Shown here piece after piece: positions 57,845 to 64,000 of a stretch of DNA of 64,000 nucleotides. Position numbers and translations under genes: made by a program. A model generated the notes under the pieces. That model worked only from the letters and a program-made list of their open reading frames with translations, was not told the DNA's origin and ran no database searches. Positions within the stretch are counted from its first letter, which is position 1; the number at the start of each line of letters is the position of its first letter. Source of the DNA: Isoetes taiwanensis (taxonomy: Eukaryota > Streptophyta > Lycopodiopsida > Isoetales > Isoetaceae); the NCBI GenBank assembly GCA_021234155.1, contig JAJEKV010000013.1, positions 10,816,880 to 10,880,879 of the forward strand. Direction: 5' to 3'.

Positions 57845-60480
57845 TGATCTAAAGACTTATGGGAAGCTAAACAATCGAACGACATCATCTTTTATTTGAA
57901 GAACAAGATCCACGCATATATCACATACAAATACATCGAGAGCAATTTAACCACCCAACCGGTCCATTGTGGCTATGGCAATCATCCGCAACCGGGTTTC
58001 AAGAACAGATCTTTGCTAATTCACTACTTTATGATAAATACTCGGGTTAGTTCGCTAGAGGCCTATTAAGTAAAGACAATATCGCTTATTGGTTCTCCAG
58101 TTAGTTCGAAGCAATTCACGAAATATTATCACAGTAATTGCAGACGGCGAAGTCGCTATGCAGTAATTTAGACTTCGCTACCGCGGCTTATTACCTCATA
58201 TGGATGGAATTAGATATGAGCGTTCTACTTGGAACCGCACCGTCGCCCAACAAATTATGCAAAATGCCCACAACGGTTCCCGCCGCCCAAGATACGTCCA
58301 ACCCGGGGCCTCGCCCCATCATACATCCTCCCACTCCCTACGGCCGCCTTTTCCCCAAAACATTCCTCGCCCTCACCGTATCATACGACTTATCATATGG
58401 ATATTATCTATGGCCTTTTGAAAAATAGTCCTACTCTTGCTGATCATTGATTCCTTTGATATCTTCTCCAACCAATGGTTTCGCACCCCATCCCAGCTAT
58501 CAACTCGCTATGGGCTTCCACAACTGCTATATTTTGCCATGCCCATAACCCCGGGCGCCGTGGACCACTCCCTGCATATATGATACGACTATGACTTCAG
58601 ACGCCCATCCCTTCTCAAAAAGAGACGTCCGGCCGACGTCCTAACACGCCCTGGTCCATCCCTTCTCGCGTTGTCCCATTGCTCAACGCACCGGAGTTCC
58701 TGACTTAATCAAGAATGAGTTAGAGGTGCTATTGTATTTCCATTACATTTATAATGATGAACCCACCGCCCATCATTTCAGATCCCCTGGAAAACCCCTG
58801 TAAAGCAGCCATGACATCCCACACACTCCACATATCCCTTGCACCCACCCAAGCCTATCATCCTCACACCATGTAGATATTTGATTGTATTCTCCACGAC
58901 ACAATCCACCATATGGGTAACACACAAGAAATAAAATTCTTATTCTTTCTATTCAAGATAAAAGAAAATAAACTTCTACTTAACTTTACCCATAAGTCTC
59001 CGTCCCCATACGAAATAATTTAAATTCAGATTCAATTTTGTTTTGCCTATAAAGTCTCCTCCCCAATGTTTAAACACTAGGGTAAACTCAAGAATATGTC
59101 ATGTTAACATGCATCAAAGTCAAATATTTATACTATGGCCAATCCTATTTTATTACAGATCACCACTTATTCAACACTTCGCATCCTAAGCAGATGTTTA
59201 TTTATTCCATAATCCCCCAGACTTCCCGCAGGAATTTCCAATAATCCGAACTCATTCTCAACAAGCCTGCCCCATATACGCCAGCATTCTCCACGAAGCA
59301 ACTGGAAGTTTTCTCATCGTTGTTCCAACTTCACTTGCAGCAGAGTCGCCAAATCCTCCTCTTACTTGACTCCATCGCCTGGCGATTCACAACACTCATA
59401 CTTGGACCTCACACACTTTTGACTAAGTTCAACCCAACCTGGTTCTCAGAAAGGTCAAACTTGCAAGATTCTTGATGTGTCGCACCTTTAGAGTATAATG
59501 CCATCACCAGTTCCTTCTGATTCAAATCCAATGTAGGAATGTTAAATCCCTTTGCGGATAGTGTTTCTATAGCCCATAGATTCAAAAGAATCAGAACTTC
59601 CGGGCTTCGATACCACTTTGATACGATTCAAAGACTTATGGGAAGTAAATAACCGAACGACATCATCTTATTTGAAGAATAGCATCCAAGAGTTATATAT
59701 CATATAGCTAAATACATTGATGAGCATCGCTAACCACCCAACCCGGTCCACGTGTTGCGGCAAATCATCTCGCAACCGCCTGAACAGACTGGCTACCCGC
59801 CGTAGACCATGAGCAAACAATACCGCTACCGCAGGCTCATTGGGCAAAGATAACACCGCCTATTTACCCTCCAGCTAGTCTAGCGAACCGCCGATTCAGG
59901 AAGTCGCTATGGCGCACTTAGGACTTTCGCTACCTGACCCATCAAACCAAGCATCCAACCTGTCCAGTTTTAACGGTGTCGCTCATTTTAGAGTTTCGCT
60001 GTTTATATGTCTACAACCGTTTCTCGCTCCTATTTATAGATTTCGCGGATTCGGGCCTTTTAGTTGCGCTGTTTCAAATATTCTTGTTTTTAATTATATG
60101 ACTTATCATATGAATATTACCTTTTATGTAATTTTGTGCAAAATAGTTCCCGCCTTTTGCTTGATCATTATTGATTCCTTTGATATCTCTCCAACCAATG
60201 GTTTCCTCCCAACCCAATCCCCGCATATCACAACCCTCAGCCACAGTCTCAACAACCCCGCCATTCGCCATGCCCCATAACCTCGGGCGCCGGGTGGACC
60301 ACTCCCATCGCTATGATACCTGACGCTATGACTGCACGGGCCCATCCTTCAAAAAGAGAGATCGGCCCTCACGACGTCCGCCCGCCATCCATCCTTTCAC
60401 AGGGCCGGTCCCATGTTCAACATACACCCTGAGTTTCCTGACTTCCTGACCAGAATGAGCATAATTTTACAAGAGTTTTA
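57845..60480 (-). mobile_element. Non-autonomous LTR retrotransposon, LTR pair with PBS
   Basis: Two diverged direct repeats of roughly 870-890 bp, 57845-58735 and 59619-60480, share AAAGACTTATGGGAAG, CGAACGACATCATCTT, AACCACCCAACC, TTGATTCCTTTGATATCT and CATAACC...GGGCGCCG...GGACCACTCC in order. Both start TGAT. Just outside the right copy the minus strand reads TGGTATCGAAGCCC at 59615-59602, close to an initiator tRNA-Met primer-binding site. That makes the right repeat the 5' LTR of a minus-strand element. The internal region of about 880 bp has no coding capacity, like a TRIM/LARD-type element. The two LTRs are well diverged, so insertion is old. Confidence 0.75.
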
Positions 60481-60799
60481 TACCTATTAACTCTCTTATC
60501 GCTTCTATTTTAGATCCTCTAAAATTTAGGCAAGCAGGATATCTCATAAGTATCTCTGCGAGACATTCTCTCACCCTTGGGTCCACACTCATGGAAAACA
60601 TCAGCTTTGTGGTCTACATGTCCTGCTTTCAAAGAATCCCACATGTGGATTTGTGAAGGTATGGTTTTGTTCGATAATGGTGTTCTTTTTCGGACTAAAA
60701 CATCTCAATCGTTGTTTTGTAGTTTCTTCTTCGCATCAGGACATGTCATTTTATAATACAATCCAATCGTGAGCAGTACGGAATTTCTGCTGCTCACTC

Positions 60800-61210
60800 A
60801 TCATTACATGTCTTTATAGATGAAAGAATATTTGATTCTCTACATGTCCTATACTTCCATTCACATGTCTTTATAGTAAGTAGACGTAGTACTTTATTGC
60901 CAAGGCATTGGTAGAAAGAATACATGAATTGTTTTAATACGTGTGGGTCACTTCTATCGTCACACGCCTTTATAGAAGCTCCAGCACGACGTTGATTCTT
61001 ACACGTCATATGCTTCCACATGTCACATGTCTTTATAGTAGTAGGACGTATATGCCTTTGCTGCGCGTACTGTGAAAGAATATGAATTACTTATTACGTG
61101 TAATAATTTCTATTCTCAATAGTCTTTATAGAAGTAGGAAAGAGTACCGATTCACATGTCCTATCCTTCCATATCACGTCTTTTATAGTGGTAGGACGTG
61201 GTACTTGACG
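60800..61210 (+). repeat. Degenerate tandem repeat with ACATGTCTTTATAG
   Basis: The motif ACATGTCTTTATAG with following AGTAGGACGT occurs about six times (near 60806, 60867, 60960 decayed, 61025, 61120 decayed and 61180). It alternates with TTCACATGTCCTATNCTTCC-type segments. Unit spacing is about 60-95 bp. It is non-coding. Confidence 0.7.
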
Positions 61211-61319
61211 TTGACGACGTGTAATCTATCAATACGTTTCTTATACTAAGATTCCATGTACCGCTTCAACTACTTCACTACTTTAACACCTATTTTTGCA
61301 TAACGGGCACTGATGCCAA

Positions 61320-62820
61320 GGCGGCCCCAACATGCCACCCAGTCACCACGCCAAGTGGCCCAAACACACCCAGGCTCCAAATCAATATCAAAATGCCCCA
61401 AAACATACTTTGTTTTAATGTTTCTTGGGGCTATAAGTATTGGTTTCTAATATGCACGGTGTTTACCTTTGCAGCAGTGGTTTGTCATGCCACCGGGGCC
61501 CAACATGCCAAATTCCAGTTCCAACATCCCACACAAAGCTCAAACATGCCATGCAGCTCACTTAGTTCCGAATCACGCCACAGCAGTGGCTCCAACATGC
61601 CACCTAGGTTTCAAACATGCCACAGGCTCAAACATGCCACCTAGTTTCCAACATGCCACCCAGGCCTCAAACACGTGGTTTCAAACATGCCAAGGTGGGC
61701 TCAAACATGCCACCCAGGCTAAACACATGCCACCTAGTCTAACATGCCACCTAGGCTCAAACATGCCAGGTGGGTTTCAAACATGCCACGCACCCGCACC
61801 ACGCCACCCAGCCTCCAACATGCCAAGGTGGCCTCACAAACATGCCACCCAGGCTTCAACATGCCAAGTTGGCTCAAACATGCCACCCAGGCTCCAACAC
61901 GCCACCGCGGCTCCAACCCCGGCCACCCAGGCCCAAACATGCCACGTGGGCCCAACATGCACACGCGCCACAAGTGGGTTCACTCTAGGTTCTAACATGC
62001 TCAAACATGCCACGCTGGGCTCTAACATGCCACTCTATGTTTCCAATCTTGGCAGGCTCAAATATGCCACGTGGCTCAACATGCCAAGGTGGCTCAAGCA
62101 TGCCACACAAAAGTTCCAACATGCCACTTAGGTTTCACATGGCAAGGTGGCTCAAACACAGATAGAGCCTTCTATTGAGGCATTTAGGTCTGTTGTGAAG
62201 CCAAACATGCCACCCAGGCTCCAAACGTTTCAAACATGCCAGTGTGGCTCAAACATGCCATCGCAGCCCAACATGCCAAGGTGGTTCAACATGCCACCTA
62301 GGCTCAAACATGCCAAGGTGGTTCCTTACGCCAGCAGGTGGTCTGGCAACATGCCACCTAGGGCTCTCAAACATGCCATGGGCTCAAACATGCCACCTAG
62401 TCGCAACATGACAAAATGGCTCAAACATGCCACCTAGGTCTAACGCAATTAAACATGCCACGGGGCTCCCCAACATACCACCTATGTCTAACTTGCCAAG
62501 GTGGCTCAAATATGCCACGCGGCCCAACATGCCACCTAGGCTCCAACATTCCTAGGTGGTCAAACATGCCATCTAGGTTCCAACATGCCACCCAGCTCGG
62601 GAACATGCCGTGGCTCAAACATGCTGGCAGGGTTAAACATGCCACTCAGGGCTCCAACATGCTGTGGGAGCCAACATGCCACGTATCTATAATGCCAATG
62701 CGGGTCTAAACATGCCAAGGTGGCTCCAACATGCCATGCAAAGCTCCAACATTGGCGGTGTCGCATGCCACCTAGTCTCAAGCATGCCACCTAGGCACCC
62801 CAAGTGGTGACATGGCATGC
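61320..62820. repeat. Degenerate CATGCCA minisatellite, about 1.5 kb
   Basis: About fifty occurrences of (A)ACATGCCA alternate with CCTAGGCTC, AGGTGGCTC or CCCAGGCTC, giving units of roughly 15-22 bp with irregular spacing. The two commonest variants, GCCACCTAGGC and GCCAAGGTGGC, are near inverted complements, so neighbours can pair. Plus-strand frames (for example 61469-62131) are long only because the repeat lacks stops, and they translate as SNMPPRLKHAT-like repeats. It is not a CRISPR array: there are no constant repeats or spacers. Confidence 0.9.
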
Positions 62821-63090
62821 CGGGCAAGCAAAGGTCAAGTTTTGACTAGGTTAAAACCAAAGATGTCCATCTTGGTCTTTCATTGGGTGATGTTGGCAAA
62901 TTTTAGGTGACATGGCTAGATGATGGTGACAGCGGACCTGATGTGCCGCGAAACACGGCGTGCACTCCATCACGCCCCTTCTTTGTGAAGGGGAGTTCAG
63001 CAGCAGGATTTTATAGATGTAGTTGGCGTCGCGACATCCAAGATTTCTACCTTTTTTCAGACCCCTGATTTATCCGTGTTTTCTTTGTGT

Positions 63091-63910
63091 TTATGTTCGA
63101 AATCATAATTAATGCATGGGGCGGAAAATCTCGGTTTTAGCTGCTTGGCTTATTAAGTGGCTCGAGAAAATCTCAGATTTCACGAGCCTTTAACCGACCT
63201 TATCGACGGCCAAATCATCCCAATGCGCCCGCAGACCAACGCCGATTCAAAGTACGGAGACATCCCATCGGCCAACCCACGCCGTCGTCCCAAAACGGCT
63301 TAAAACCAAATCTCTCAGTGCATCGCTCTCACCCACTCCAGCCTTCCCGTGACCAATCACTCTCACCCCTCACTAGAGGTAAAGTCCAAGATCCACCTCA
63401 CACCCACTACTAAACCCACCTACTTGGTACTTCTCTTGAGAGGGGTGGTCTTCTCACCAAACCTGGTCCCCCAGGTAATGGATGTCTCCGGTGTCCATTG
63501 GCGAGCCAGCTTCTGCCCTTATGGGGGTCCGCTCAGCCCTGCCCTGGACCAGCCCAGAAGAACAAGATACTTGGGGCCCACCCCGAGGCCCCCAGGGAAG
63601 GATTGGGGTGACAATAGGGAGCATCTAGGATCAAAGTAGGGTGGTATACATGGGACTACTTGAAGAAAAGTTAGCCCAATCGGTCAAAGAGGACGCCACC
63701 TGCACCCCGCGGGCCTCCCAAAGGGCCGGGCCCCCGGCTTCCCGCCCTCACGCCCCTGCTCTGCGCTTCCACTGTTTGTAGAGCTATGGTGGGGTGGGGC
63801 CATATGTTGTATATCTCAAGCAGATGCAATTTTTCGAGACCTCGGGATTTTATTCAGGTTTTAGGTTTATGTTCGGAATTATAATTAATGCATATGGAAA
63901 ATCTCGATAG
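63091..63910 (+). repeat. Direct repeat pair about 777 bp apart
   Basis: GTTTATGTTCGRAATYATAA followed by TTAATGCAT and GAAAATCTCG occurs at 63091-63135 and 63868-63908. Flanking similarity covers perhaps 100 bp (GACCYCKG before, TTGCTTAAGTT or TGGCTTATTAAG after). The region between (63300-63780) is GC-richer, without a recognised domain. These may be LTR ends of an old element reaching past the window. Confidence 0.6.
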
Positions 63911-64000
63911 CCAAATTGCTTAAGTTAAGGGTTGCTGCATAATTAAAATCTCTCTAGATAAGTGAGTTTAGACCTCGGATTTTTATTTGATGGTTAACGG

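Noticed and set aside
61469-62131. 220-codon frame as a repeat-protein gene
   Set aside because: Open only because the minisatellite lacks stops; adjacent frames are also open and no start context or flanking gene structure is seen.
61320-62820. CRISPR array
   Set aside because: Units are variable, spacing irregular, no constant repeat-spacer structure, and the context is eukaryotic.

Overview
The window looks like nuclear DNA of a land plant with a large, repeat-laden genome, perhaps a fern, lycophyte or bryophyte. The evidence is the set of plant gene families (a ribosomal protein gene with a telo-box in its leader, a DUF1218 membrane protein, a boron-transporter relic, a peroxisomal SDR relic and a PPR relic) together with several classes of decayed retroelement. 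The lineage is an inference; nothing here fixes the species.

Only two genes look intact, both on the minus strand and both interrupted by short GT-AG introns. They are a 188-residue DUF1218 four-helix membrane protein (26579-27445, three exons) and the 140-residue 60S ribosomal protein uL14/RPL23 (33363-33964, three exons). Everything else recognisable as protein is a pseudogene or a mobile element. The pseudogenes are a transposase-like relic at 3.3-4.7 kb, a BOR-type boron/bicarbonate transporter C-terminus at 15.7-16.6 kb inside a duplicated block, an IBR1/SDR-A-like dehydrogenase with four recognisable exons and a preserved C-terminal SRL at 21.5-22.4 kb, and a PPR fragment at 23.7-23.9 kb.

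Layout: 1-3.2 kb, T-rich repeat-derived DNA with a long hairpin; 3.2-13.3 kb, the transposase relic and anonymous AT-rich DNA bounded by TGTAAATGTA-rich tracts; 13.7-19.1 kb, transporter relic, compound trinucleotide microsatellite and local tandem duplications; 21-26.2 kb, SDR and PPR relics plus three inverted-repeat elements; 26.5-34 kb, the two live genes separated by hairpins and a cluster of short tandem duplications; 34.4-46.6 kb, nested LINEs, a Ty3/gypsy deletion derivative and an LTR; 48.5-54.8 kb, a rearranged Tat-like gypsy element with duplicated promoter-like modules and a primer-binding site next to an LTR edge; 57.4-60.5 kb, another LTR copy and a non-autonomous LTR pair; 60.8-62.8 kb, degenerate minisatellites.

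The most distinctive observation is a shared 3'-terminal signature on four minus-strand retroposon insertions (about 30.2, 34.5, 40.9 and 44.5 kb). Each has a 29-32-nt two-part hairpin whose inner stem differs in sequence but still pairs, a short linker, and then a different microsatellite tail. One of the four ends a recognisable LINE ORF, so this is a candidate reverse-transcriptase recognition structure for a LINE family and its partners.
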